A stretch of 6,659 nt of DNA from Chloroflexota bacterium (GCA_005882055.1 VBGQ01000080.1:1-6659); one strand, 5' to 3'. Positions 1-6,659 are shown, numbered from the stretch's first letter. Made by a program: numbers and translations. The notes: generated from the sequence alone by a model not told the origin.

Positions 1-1563
1 CTTGCCGCCGTCCACGATCACCAGGTCGGGCAGGGCCCACCCCGTCTCGCGTGGAACCTCTGGTGCGACGCCATCGGTCTCGGTCGTTGACTCGTCTTCG
101 GGTGCCTCGTCCGCGCCCACGGCCGCCAGCGAAAGGGCGCCCGTCTCCGCGCGGAGGCGCGCGGCGCGGGAGAACCGGCGGTGCAGCACCTCGGCCATCA
201 TCCGGAAATCATCCGGCGTGTCGCCGGACCTGATCCGGAAGCGGCGGTACTCGCGCGGCTCCGGTCGTCCGTTGACGAAGACGACCATGCTGCCGACCGC
301 GCTCGTGCCCTGGATGTTGCTCATGTCGTAGCACTCGATGCGCTCCGGGCGCTTGGGGAGACCCAGCGCCCTGGCGAGCTCTTCAAGCGCCTCGTCGCGC
401 TTGCCCGCGTCCGCCAGCCACTCGGCGCGCTCTTTGGCAAGTGCCTCGACCGCGTTCTGCGTCGCGAGCGCCAGGAGGCGCCGCTTGTCGCCACGCTCCG
501 GCACGTGCACGGCCACCCGCGACCCGCGCCGATCCGTCAGAAAGGTGGCCAGTGCCTGACTCTCCGCGGGGAGGAACGGAACCAGGACCTCGCGAGGTGG
601 CCGCTCCGTCGCGGCGTAGTACTGCTGCAGGAACGACGCCAGCACCTCGCCATCGGTCGCGTCGCGCGCGTTCTCGACGATGAAGTGGTCGCGCCCGATC
701 ATCTTGCCGTTGCGGATGACGAAGAGCTGCAGGCAGGCTTCGGCCTCCTCGCGCGCGATGCCGACGACGTCCTGCTCCGCACGCGAATACGCCGCCACCT
801 TTTGCTGCTCGATCGTCCGTTCGACCGCGCGGAGCTTGTCGCGGGTCACCGCCGCGGACTCGTAGTGCAGCGCGTCCGACTGCGTCGTCATCTCGCGGCG
901 CAGCTCGTCGGCGATCCCCTCCTGCTTGCCGTCGAGGAAGTCGACGACCCGATCGATGGTCGCGCGATAGTCAGGCTTCGAGATGGCCTGGATGCAGGGC
1001 CCCTGGCAGCGGTTGATGTAGTAGAGCAGGCATGGCCGCTCGAGGACCCGCTTGCCTTCCGGGATCTCGAGGTTGCAGGTCCGGAACGGGAAGATCTTGC
1101 GCAGCAGCTTGAGCGTCTCGTCCACGCTCGACGCCGATGCGTACGGACCGAAATAGCGGCTGCCGTCACGCGCCAGCTTCCGGGTGCGGACGATGCGCGG
1201 GAAGTCCTCGCCGAGGGTGACCTTCACGAATGGATAGCTCTTGTCGTCACGCAGCCGGATGTTGAAGCGCGGGCGGTGCTCCTTGATCAGGTTGTTCTCG
1301 AGCAGGTACGCCTCGCTGATCGTGTCGGTGACGATGTACTCGATGTCCGCGACCTCGGTCACCATCCGTTCGATGCGGGCGTCGTAGGCCGGTCCCTTGC
1401 CGAAGTAGGAGCGGACCCGATTGCGCAGGACGTCGGCCTTGCCCACGTACAGCACGCGTCCGTTGGCGCCCTTCATCAGGTACACGCCAGGAGCGGCTGG
1501 AAGCTGTCGCAGGATGGCGCGCAGGTGCGCGTCGCGATCGAGATCCGGGGTGGTGGGAGGCAC
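1..1563 (-). CDS. uvrC: UvrC, excinuclease ABC subunit C (N-terminal 521 residues, cut by left window edge)
   Basis: UvrC is the cytoplasmic nuclease of nucleotide excision repair, cutting 3' and 5' of a lesion handed over by UvrA and UvrB. The GIY-YIG domain (about residues 21-105) shows PGVY with Y28, LYVGKA with Y39 and K42, R49, and E89 in YLLENNLIK, matching the 3'-incision residues. Four cysteines (C163, C178, C186, C190) match those that bind the iron-sulfur cluster in UvrC. A UVR (UvrB-binding) motif lies at about 210-245. The RNase H-like 5'-nuclease domain starts near 410, with the Asp of ECYDMSNIQG (D413) and of VIVDGGK (D518). The catalytic His and the HhH tail lie beyond the edge. 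The GTG start is chosen because an in-frame TAG sits four codons upstream and the GIY-YIG domain follows at the usual distance. No Shine-Dalgarno is seen. About 47 residues, partly acidic, separate RRF from PDLVIVDGG, more than in short UvrCs. The gene lies 48 bases downstream of the LCP gene. Confidence 0.96.
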   Translation of the reverse strand, partial: MPPTTPDLDRDAHLRAILRQLPAAPGVYLMKGANGRVLYVGKADVLRNRVRSYFGKGPAYDARIERMVTEVADIEYIVTDTISEAYLLENNLIKEHRPRFNIRLRDDKSYPFVKVTLGEDFPRIVRTRKLARDGSRYFGPYASASSVDETLKLLRKIFPFRTCNLEIPEGKRVLERPCLLYYINRCQGPCIQAISKPDYRATIDRVVDFLDGKQEGIADELRREMTTQSDALHYESAAVTRDKLRAVERTIEQQKVAAYSRAEQDVVGIAREEAEACLQLFVIRNGKMIGRDHFIVENARDATDGEVLASFLQQYYAATERPPREVLVPFLPAESQALATFLTDRRGSRVAVHVPERGDKRRLLALATQNAVEALAKERAEWLADAGKRDEALEELARALGLPKRPERIECYDMSNIQGTSAVGSMVVFVNGRPEPREYRRFRIRSGDTPDDFRMMAEVLHRRFSRAARLRAETGALSLAAVGADEAPEDESTTETDGVAPEVPRETGWALPDLVIVDGGK

Positions 1564-1569
1564 GGGCCG

Positions 1570-1575
1570 ATTCTA
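1570..1575 (-). promoter_or_regulatory. -10-like box (TAGAAT) for a leaderless uvrC transcript
   Basis: On the minus strand TAGAAT ends six bases before the uvrC GTG. It fits the TANNNT consensus at the spacing that would start transcription at or next to the start codon. No Shine-Dalgarno lies at the normal distance; an AGGAG is about 30 bases upstream. I see no recognisable -35 element 16-18 bases further upstream. The TAG in this box is also the in-frame stop that fixes the uvrC start. Promoter function is inferred. Confidence 0.45.
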
Positions 1576-1611
1576 GGCCGATGCCGTGCTCAGCTCCTGT
1601 GGCTCGCCGGT

Positions 1612-2805
1612 TCAGCCCGCGGCGGTCGGCGAGGCGCTCGGCCTGGGGGTCGGGATCGGCTTGGCTAGCTCACGGGCGAGGTATCGGCGCAGCAGTGCGT
1701 AGTCCCCGAGCCTCGTCGCGCCGGCCGGGAAGAGGATGTAGGAGCCGGCCGAGTTCCGCCCGGCCGCGAGCACGGGGCCGAGCTTCAGCTCGATGCGCCG
1801 GTCGGCATGCAGGTGCCCCGACAGCAGGAAGAGGTCCATTGCCGAAAGGTCGGTCTTGAGGTGGCTGCCGAGGGCATCCATCAATGCTAGGTCCGGACCC
1901 AGCGCGCCGATGCCGGCGCCCAGCTTGTCGCGCAGAGCGGCTAGGACCCGCTGCTGGCGTACCGACCGCGCGAAATCGCTCGATTCGGCGGAGACGCTCG
2001 TGTAGCGCACCCGCGTGTAGGTGAGCGCGGCCGTGCCGTCGAGGTGGAGGGTTCCCTTGCCAAACGACCCCGACCACTTCTTGGCGTGGCACGCATCCTC
2101 CCACCAGGTGTACGCGAAGGCCCGTGGGTTTTCGACGGTGACTCCGTCCACGGCATCGACCACGGCGCTGAGGCCAGCGAAATCGATGGCCAGCCAGTGG
2201 TCGATGGTGAGGCCGGTGACTTGGGAGACCACCGACGTCTCCGCCTTGCCGGCCTCCTTCCAGCCGCCCCTCGCCCATCCATCGGCGAACGCCTCGTTCA
2301 CCTTGCCGCCGCGCGGCATCTCGCGAATCTCCTGGATCCACAGGTCGCGCGGAATGGGAATCAGCGTCGTCTTGTTCGCCACGGGGTCGATGGACAGGAT
2401 GTTGATCGAGTCGGCCAGGTACGTGCCGCCGTGCTTTGCCTCGCCGCTGTAGCCGATCATCAGGACGTTGACCCGGCTCGTCCCACCTAGTGGGCCGAAG
2501 AGCGCGCTCGAGGCCATCGGCGCGCTGGAGACCTTCTGGTTGAAGGCGCTGACTCGCTGCCAGAGCAGCACCGAGCCGACGACCACGATGGCCAGGACCA
2601 GCACGACCGCGATACCGATAACGCGCGCGGGCCGCAGCGGCTTGCGAGCTGGCGCGCTGGCGGCGGCCTCGGCTGTCCTGTCGCCGTGGGCGGGAGGACC
2701 CCAGGGGGTTGGGGCATCCGGCTCACGCCCGCGATCGCGCTGGGCGGCCGCGCGGATCCGCCGTGCACGAGCCGTCGGGGCGGCGTGCGCGCGGCGTCCG
2801 AACAT
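1612..2805 (-). CDS. LytR-CpsA-Psr (LCP) family membrane-anchored protein, probable glycopolymer ligase
   Basis: LCP proteins transfer lipid-linked cell-wall glycopolymers onto peptidoglycan or similar acceptors outside the membrane. The 397-residue product has a basic, Ala/Pro-rich cytoplasmic N-terminus, one membrane segment at about residues 62-82 (VIGIAVVLVLAIVVV), then an extracytoplasmic LCP domain. Family motifs in order are LADSINILSIDP (D132), IPIPRDLWI (R153), KVNEAFADG, VDAVDGVTVENP, LDGTAALTYTRVR (R265, R267) and DFARSVRQQRV (R280, R283, Q284). These correspond to the polyprenyl-phosphate and metal-binding residues. The C-terminus is a short Pro/Ser/Thr-rich tail. An in-frame ATG at 2904 would add 33 residues, but it lies six bases from the divergent helicase start, and the added stretch has weaker G/C third-position bias with TTA and CTA codons, so I prefer 2805. 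An ATG at 2853 is a further alternative. The gene precedes uvrC in the same direction. Its true glycopolymer substrate cannot be told from sequence. Confidence 0.9.
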   Translation of the reverse strand: MFGRRAHAAPTARARRIRAAAQRDRGREPDAPTPWGPPAHGDRTAEAAASAPARKPLRPARVIGIAVVLVLAIVVVGSVLLWQRVSAFNQKVSSAPMASSALFGPLGGTSRVNVLMIGYSGEAKHGGTYLADSINILSIDPVANKTTLIPIPRDLWIQEIREMPRGGKVNEAFADGWARGGWKEAGKAETSVVSQVTGLTIDHWLAIDFAGLSAVVDAVDGVTVENPRAFAYTWWEDACHAKKWSGSFGKGTLHLDGTAALTYTRVRYTSVSAESSDFARSVRQQRVLAALRDKLGAGIGALGPDLALMDALGSHLKTDLSAMDLFLLSGHLHADRRIELKLGPVLAAGRNSAGSYILFPAGATRLGDYALLRRYLARELAKPIPTPRPSASPTAAG

Positions 2806-2813
2806 CGCCGCGA

Positions 2814-2819
2814 AGGATA
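2814..2819 (-). promoter_or_regulatory. -10-like box (TATCCT) upstream of the LCP gene
   Basis: On the minus strand TATCCT fits TANNNT and ends eight bases before the preferred ATG at 2805, which would give a leader of only one or two bases. This mirrors the arrangement at uvrC and supports the shorter LCP start. No clear -35 or Shine-Dalgarno sequence is visible. The function is inferred from position and sequence only. Confidence 0.35.
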
Positions 2820-2857
2820 GTCGCTGCCTCGCCCTCGCGGGTCGCCGCGCCATCGGC

Positions 2858-2888
2858 CCCGATAAGGCGCACCAAAGATCCCGATAAG
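2858..2888. repeat. Two direct copies of CCCGATAAG, 22 bases apart, in the divergent spacer
   Basis: CCCGATAAG occurs at 2858-2866 and again at 2880-2888, each followed by a GC-rich run (GCGC or CGCC). The 22-base period places both copies on about the same face of the helix, two turns apart. They lie between the divergently read LCP and helicase genes, so they could bind a regulator of either. They could equally be chance, or part of the 5' end of the LCP gene if that starts at 2904. Confidence 0.35.
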
Positions 2889-2910
2889 CGCCGAACGTCA
2901 GCATGCGAGG

Positions 2911-4471
2911 ATGCAGGCGACCTCGACCCTCCCGCTCAGGGCTCCGCCCGCCCTAGACCGAATCCAAGCCTTGCTCGCCCGCCTCGATCCCGAGCAGCGG
3001 GCAGCCGCAACCCTCCCCGACGGCCCCGCACAGATCATCGCGCCGGCTGGCAGCGGCAAGACGACCACGCTCATCGCGCGGCTTGGCCACCTCCTGGCGC
3101 GCGGCGTCGGGCCGGAGCGCATCGCCGTGATGACGTTCAACCGCGATGCGACGGAGCGACCTGGTGGCCGAGCGCGAGCCGCTGCTGCGCGCGGCCCGCC
3201 GGCGGTGCATGGTCGGGCGATCGCCGGATGCTCCGCCGCTCCCGGACGTTGGCACGCTCGATACCCACCTCTCAGCGTGGAAGGTCGAGGGGCGAGTTCC
3301 TCCGGGGGACGCGCAGTCGGTGCTGACCGCCTACCAGTCCCTCCTCGCGGCTCGCCATGCGCGCGACTTCGACGATCTGGTCGTGGACGCCGCCGACCGG
3401 CTCGACTCGGACCATCGACTCCGCATGCGTTGGCAGGCCCGCTTCAGTCACGTCTGCGTGGATGAGTTCCAGGACGTCGACGGCGCCCAGCTGCGTCTCG
3501 TTCGGTTGCTCGCAGAGCCAGAGCAGAACCTATTCGTGGTCGGAGACGACGACCAGACCATCTACGCCTGGCGCCTCGCCGACGTCCGTCGGATTCTGGA
3601 CTTCGGCTCTGCCTATCCGAGTGCCCACCGCGTGTTGCTGGCCACCAACTATCGGTGCCCACCGGCCGTCGTGGCCAGCTCTGCCCGCCTGATCGGCGTC
3701 AACCGGGAGCGCTTCACCAAGCGCATCGACCCAGACCCGCATGCGACCGATGGCGCGGGTCCTCGCGCCAGCCTGGTGGTGTTTCCGACGCAGGAATTGG
3801 ATTGGCCAGATCGCCTGGCGGCATTCGCCGCCCGCAGCGCTGGGGACGGGCGGCGCGCCTGCCTGCTGGCGCGGACCCGTGCCGAGCTCGCCCCGGTTAC
3901 CCTTGCGCTCGTGCGGGGCGGCATCCGCCACTGGTGCTCGGTTCCCTCTCCATTGGACGCCGAGCCGGCGCAGGAGCTGGTAAGCGACCTGCGTGGCATG
4001 TCTCGGGATCGGCCGCCGTTTCATGCGCTCCTCGATGCCCGCGCGGCACGCGGCTGGCGAAGAGGTGACCAGCGCGACGCCCTGGGCGAGGAGGACCTGG
4101 CCGCTCTGGACGCCATGACCGGCTGGTCCGCGGGCTTCCGATCCATCGCGACCTTCCTCGCCGCCATGGACGACGCCCGGGCGCGACTGGTGGAGCTACG
4201 CGACCCGCACGCTCCGGTCGAGCTGGTGACCGTTCATGCAGCCAAGGGACGCGAATGGGCGACGGTCATCGTCATCGGCTTCGAAGAGGAGCGCTTCCCG
4301 AACCGGCGGGCGCTGCTCGGTGCGACCCTGCCAGGCCGGGCTCTCGAGGAGGAGCGGCGCCTCGCGTACGTTGCCATGACCCGCGCCACCGAGCGCCTGG
4401 TGCTCGCCTTCGACCCGTCGCGCCCTTCGCGCTTCCTGGCGGATGCGGGCCTGGTGGCGCGCGCAGCCTAG
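2911..4471 (+). pseudogene. UvrD/PcrA-like superfamily 1A DNA helicase, disrupted by an internal deletion and frame change near 3150
   Basis: An intact member would be an ATP-driven 3'-5' DNA helicase of repair or recombination. The 5' part is in one frame (2911 to about 3156, 82 residues) and shows the Q motif (LDPEQRAAA, 25-33), Walker A (APAGSGKTTTL, 44-54) and motif Ia (VMTFNRDATE). The rest, from about 3150 to 4471, lies in the +1 frame. Motif Ib, usually a TFHAL-like element after motif Ia, is missing: sequence jumps from RDATE to LVAEREPLLRAARRR. I estimate roughly 40 residues plus a frame change were lost. A simple frameshift would not restore them. The downstream frame has two adjacent TGA stops at 3128-3133, so there is no through-reading. 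The 5' frame continues open to 3465 but no longer resembles a helicase. A GAGG directly abuts the ATG at 2911, too close for a normal Shine-Dalgarno, so that start is uncertain. It may be a real pseudogene or an assembly error. Confidence 0.72.
3146..4471 (+). CDS. UvrD-like helicase, downstream open reading frame with motifs II to VI but no Walker A
   Basis: This 441-residue frame is what survives as one continuous ORF of the disrupted helicase gene. In order it shows an ARDFDDLV motif (71-79), motif II/Walker B VDEFQD (105-110), motif III VVGDDDQTIYAWR (131-143), motif IV ATNYRCPP (166-173), motif V VELVTVHAAKGREW (358-371) with GFEEERFPNRR after it, and motif VI EEERRLAYVAMTRATERL (401-418). 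These make up the remainder of helicase domains 1A and 2A. The domains seem compact: few residues separate motifs IV and V, so the insertion domains are small compared with canonical UvrD of about 720 residues. Lacking the Q motif and Walker A, the product should not hydrolyse ATP by itself. The ATG at 3146 has no visible ribosome binding site and sits inside the 5' fragment, so translation from it is doubtful. Its stop overlaps that of the convergent HD gene. Confidence 0.6.
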   Translation: MRRSDLVAEREPLLRAARRRCMVGRSPDAPPLPDVGTLDTHLSAWKVEGRVPPGDAQSVLTAYQSLLAARHARDFDDLVVDAADRLDSDHRLRMRWQARFSHVCVDEFQDVDGAQLRLVRLLAEPEQNLFVVGDDDQTIYAWRLADVRRILDFGSAYPSAHRVLLATNYRCPPAVVASSARLIGVNRERFTKRIDPDPHATDGAGPRASLVVFPTQELDWPDRLAAFAARSAGDGRRACLLARTRAELAPVTLALVRGGIRHWCSVPSPLDAEPAQELVSDLRGMSRDRPPFHALLDARAARGWRRGDQRDALGEEDLAALDAMTGWSAGFRSIATFLAAMDDARARLVELRDPHAPVELVTVHAAKGREWATVIVIGFEEERFPNRRALLGATLPGRALEEERRLAYVAMTRATERLVLAFDPSRPSRFLADAGLVARAA

Positions 4472-5037
4472 AGGCCGACCTCCAAAGCGACGGCGCCCAG
4501 GTAGCGGATCAGCCGTGCGGCATGCTCGTCGAAGTCGAGGCCGAGCTCGTCGGCGCCGGCCAGCAGCATATCGCGCGGCACGGCACGCGCGAATGCCTTG
4601 TCCTTCATGCGCTTGCGGACGTTCGCCGGCTCAACATCCTCGAGCCGGCGGGTGGGCCGCATCAGGGCAACCGCCACCAGGAACCCGGCGAGCTCGTCGC
4701 AGGCGTACACGAGGTGATCGAGGCGCGTCGTCCGCGCGATCCCCAGGGCGTCGTTGTGGCGACGCACGGCGTCGACCACCTCCTGCGGGTACCCGCGCGT
4801 AGCGAGCTCGTCCGCGCCAACGGCACCGTGCGTGGCTGCGTCAGGGAATCGCTCGTAATCGAGGTCGTGGAGCAGGCCTGCGATCCCCCATCGGTCGATG
4901 GTCGCCGGGTCCAGCCCGTCATCGGCGGCATACCCGCGCACGCCTGCCTCGACCAGCACGCCGTGCTTGCGCAGGGACGGGCTCGCGTTCCACTCGTGCA
5001 GGAGCGCACGCGCCTCCGCACGAGTCGGGTCGGGCAT
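4468..5037 (-). CDS. HD-domain metal-dependent hydrolase of unknown substrate, translationally coupled to uvrA
   Basis: This 189-residue soluble protein belongs to the HD superfamily of metal-dependent phosphohydrolases. The metal ligands are visible: H25 (RKHGVLVEA), H57-D58 (LLHDLDYE) and D114 (CDELAGFLVAV), with H70 and H94 (RRHND) as further candidates. DELAGFLVAVALMRPTR and the later KDKAFARAV element resemble a widespread small uncharacterised HD family, probably COG2316 by memory. It is not clearly related to the GGDEF-linked HD-GYP or dGTPase groups. The ATG is the best start, because it shares its A with the uvrA TGA stop (TGATG on the minus strand), typical of translational coupling, and leaves a normal distance to H25. 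It is thus probably expressed with uvrA. Its stop overlaps the convergent helicase stop. Its substrate is unknown; a nucleotide or nucleotide-derived signal is a guess from the superfamily. Confidence 0.88.
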   Translation of the reverse strand: MPDPTRAEARALLHEWNASPSLRKHGVLVEAGVRGYAADDGLDPATIDRWGIAGLLHDLDYERFPDAATHGAVGADELATRGYPQEVVDAVRRHNDALGIARTTRLDHLVYACDELAGFLVAVALMRPTRRLEDVEPANVRKRMKDKAFARAVPRDMLLAGADELGLDFDEHAARLIRYLGAVALEVGL

Positions 5038-6659
5038 CAGGCGGGCACGGCCTCCCGACGCCGGGATCGCGCCGAGACGCGGGGTGGCGCGCTCGGAAGC
5101 ACGTCTCGCAGGTAGCGGCCGGTGTACGAACGCGGGTCCGCGCCCACCTGCTCCGGCGTCCCGGTCGCCACCAGGCGCCCACCCTCGTCGCCCCCCTCGG
5201 GCCCCAGATCGACCACCCAGTCCGCACTCTTGATCACGTCGAGGTTGTGCTCGATGACGATGACGGTGTTGCCGGCATCGGCCAGCCGTCCGAGCACCTT
5301 GAGCAGCCGCGCGACGTCATCGAAGTGCAGCCCGGTGGTCGGCTCATCGAGGATGTACACCGTCTTTCCGGTCGCACGCTTCGAGAGCTCAGTGGCCAGC
5401 TTGACGCGTTGCGCCTCGCCCCCCGAGAGGGTCGTCGCAGGCTGCCCGAGGTGGATGTAGCCCATACCCACGTCATGCAGGGTCTGCAGCTTGTTCTTGA
5501 TGACCGGCACCGCCTCGAAGAACTTCAGCGCCTCCTCGACGGTCATCTCCAGGATCTCGGCGACGTTCTTTCCCTTGTAGTGGATCTCGAGCGTCTCGCG
5601 GTTGTAGCGCTTCCCCTTGCACACCTCGCACTGGACGTAGACGTCGGGAAGGAAATGCATCTCGATCTGCACGATCCCCGCCCCCTCGCACGCCTCGCAG
5701 CGCCCGCCTTTGACGTTGAAGCTGAAGCGACCTGGCCGATACCCGCGCAGGCGCGCATCCGGCACGGCGGCCAGCAGCTCGCGCAGCGGTGCCCACAGCC
5801 CGGTGTAGGTCGCCGGGTTCGAGCGGGGCGTCCGCCCGATCGGGCTCTGGTCGATCTCGATCACTTTGTCGATGTGATTGATCCCCTCGATCCGATCGTG
5901 CTTGCCGGCGGGCTCCCGCGATCCCCACAGCACCTGGGCGAGCGCCGGGTACAGGATCTGCGCCACGAGGCTCGACTTGCCCGAGCCACTGACGCCAGTC
6001 ACCGCGACGAACCGGCCCAAGGGAAACGCGACATCGATCCCCTGCAGGTTGTTCTCGCGGGCTCCGCGCACCGTCAGCCACTCCCCGTTCCCCTTGCGCC
6101 GCGTCCGCGGCACCGGGATGTGGCGATCGCCCCGCAGGTAGGCCCCAGTGATCGAGCGCTCGGTGGCCAGCAGACCCTCGAGTGGACCGGAATGGATCAG
6201 CTCACCGCCGTGCTCCCCCGCCCGCGGACCGATGTCGATGACCCAGTCGGCAGATCGGATCGTGTCCTCGTCATGCTCCACGACGATCAGGGTGTTCCCA
6301 AGGTCACGCAGACGGACGAGCGTCCCGATCAAGCGGTCGTTGTCGCGCTGATGCAGCCCGATCGAGGGCTCATCCAGGATGTAGAGCACCCCCATCAGCG
6401 ACGAGCCGATCTGCGTCGCGAGCCTGATGCGCTGCGCCTCACCACCTGAGAGCGTCCCGGAGGCGCGGTCGAGGGTCAGGTAGTCGAGGCCCACATCCAC
6501 CAGGAACCCGAGCCGCGATCGGATCTCCTTGAGGACCTGGCGGGCGATCTGGTTCTCGCGGTCGCTCAGTCGGTTGGGGAGCCGCTCGTACCAGCGCAGC
6601 GCCTCGGTCACCGACAGCTGCGTCGTCTCGATGATGTTGCGGTCCCCCACCGTGATGGC
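5037..6659 (-). CDS. uvrA: UvrA, excinuclease ABC subunit A (C-terminal 540 residues, cut by right window edge)
   Basis: UvrA is the ATP-dependent damage sensor of nucleotide excision repair. It acts as a dimer that loads UvrB onto lesions. Numbering from the first codon in the window, the end of the first ABC domain shows signature LSGGEAQRIRLA (70-81) and Walker B VLYILDEPSIGLH (91-103). The second ABC domain has Walker A GVSGSGKSS (222-230), a zinc module with C321, C324, C344 and C347 (CEAC and CEVC), signature LSGGEAQRVKLA (411-422), and Walker B VYILDEPTTGLH (434-445) followed by VIEHN. All nucleotide- and zinc-binding residues in this part are intact. The reading frame continues to the last base (AITVGDRN), so the GTG at 6650 is an internal codon and not a start. 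Full-length UvrA is about 940-970 residues, so nearly half is missing. The C-terminus ends in a short basic tail (RSRRREAVPA). The stop overlaps the HD gene's ATG by one base. Confidence 0.97.
   Translation of the reverse strand, partial: AITVGDRNIIETTQLSVTEALRWYERLPNRLSDRENQIARQVLKEIRSRLGFLVDVGLDYLTLDRASGTLSGGEAQRIRLATQIGSSLMGVLYILDEPSIGLHQRDNDRLIGTLVRLRDLGNTLIVVEHDEDTIRSADWVIDIGPRAGEHGGELIHSGPLEGLLATERSITGAYLRGDRHIPVPRTRRKGNGEWLTVRGARENNLQGIDVAFPLGRFVAVTGVSGSGKSSLVAQILYPALAQVLWGSREPAGKHDRIEGINHIDKVIEIDQSPIGRTPRSNPATYTGLWAPLRELLAAVPDARLRGYRPGRFSFNVKGGRCEACEGAGIVQIEMHFLPDVYVQCEVCKGKRYNRETLEIHYKGKNVAEILEMTVEEALKFFEAVPVIKNKLQTLHDVGMGYIHLGQPATTLSGGEAQRVKLATELSKRATGKTVYILDEPTTGLHFDDVARLLKVLGRLADAGNTVIVIEHNLDVIKSADWVVDLGPEGGDEGGRLVATGTPEQVGADPRSYTGRYLRDVLPSAPPRVSARSRRREAVPA

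Noticed and set aside
181..1668. A 495-codon plus-strand open frame
   Set aside because: It lies antisense to uvrC, whose domains and catalytic residues are unmistakable. The frame is open because of high GC content, and the translation is Arg/Leu/Ala/Val-rich with no recognisable domain.
2806..2904. N-terminal extension of the LCP protein to an ATG at 2904
   Set aside because: It would start six bases from the divergent helicase start and would translate the direct repeats and the -10-like box. It also has weaker third-position G/C bias, with TTA and CTA codons. It is kept only as an alternative start.
3120..3170. Programmed ribosomal frameshift joining the two helicase frames
   Set aside because: I see no convincing slippery heptamer, and a +1 shift alone would still leave motif Ib absent. 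Damage or assembly error explains more.
4255..5115. A 286-codon plus-strand open frame running from the helicase end across the HD gene
   Set aside because: It begins out of frame inside helicase motif V and runs antisense to the HD hydrolase. It would contradict two well-supported genes.
5247..6449. A 400-codon plus-strand open frame
   Set aside because: It is antisense to uvrA, which is fully conserved there. The translation resembles no family and is a GC-driven shadow.
6648..6650. GTG at 6650 as the uvrA start
   Set aside because: The frame stays open to the window edge, and the upstream residues AIT continue the UvrA sequence. The protein would lack the whole first Walker A half.

Overview
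This is a high-GC bacterial window carrying a nucleotide excision repair neighbourhood. Five genes fill it almost completely. From right to left on the minus strand they are the C-terminal 540 residues of UvrA (cut by the right edge) and an HD-domain hydrolase overlapping its stop. A UvrD-like helicase gene on the plus strand follows; it is broken near its 5' end. Then come a membrane-anchored LytR-CpsA-Psr (LCP) protein and the N-terminal 521 residues of UvrC (cut by the left edge), both minus strand. No stretch over 300 bases lacks a gene. I see no RNA genes, mobile elements or CRISPR arrays.

Layout: 1-1563 uvrC (-, partial); 1564-1611 short gap with a -10-like box; 1612-2805 LCP gene (-); 2806-2910 divergent spacer with a 9-bp direct repeat and a -10-like box; 2911-4471 UvrD-like helicase (+), in two reading frames; 4468-5037 HD hydrolase (-), whose stop shares a CTAG with the helicase stop; 5037-6659 uvrA (-, partial), overlapping the HD start as TGATG.

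UvrA finds bulky DNA lesions, UvrC makes the dual incision, and a UvrD-type helicase normally removes the excised oligonucleotide and UvrC. Having all three kinds of gene within 6.7 kb is therefore functionally coherent, but the helicase copy looks damaged or mis-assembled. The LCP protein (cell-wall glycopolymer transfer) and HD hydrolase have no established repair role.

The organism is not identifiable with certainty. Strong G/C third-position bias, an LCP protein and apparently leaderless starts (TANNNT boxes just upstream of start codons, no Shine-Dalgarno) suggest an actinobacterial or Chloroflexota-like soil or water lineage. This is inference. I found no convincing undescribed system. 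The best leads are the broken helicase, the uvrA-HD coupling and the promoter arrangement.
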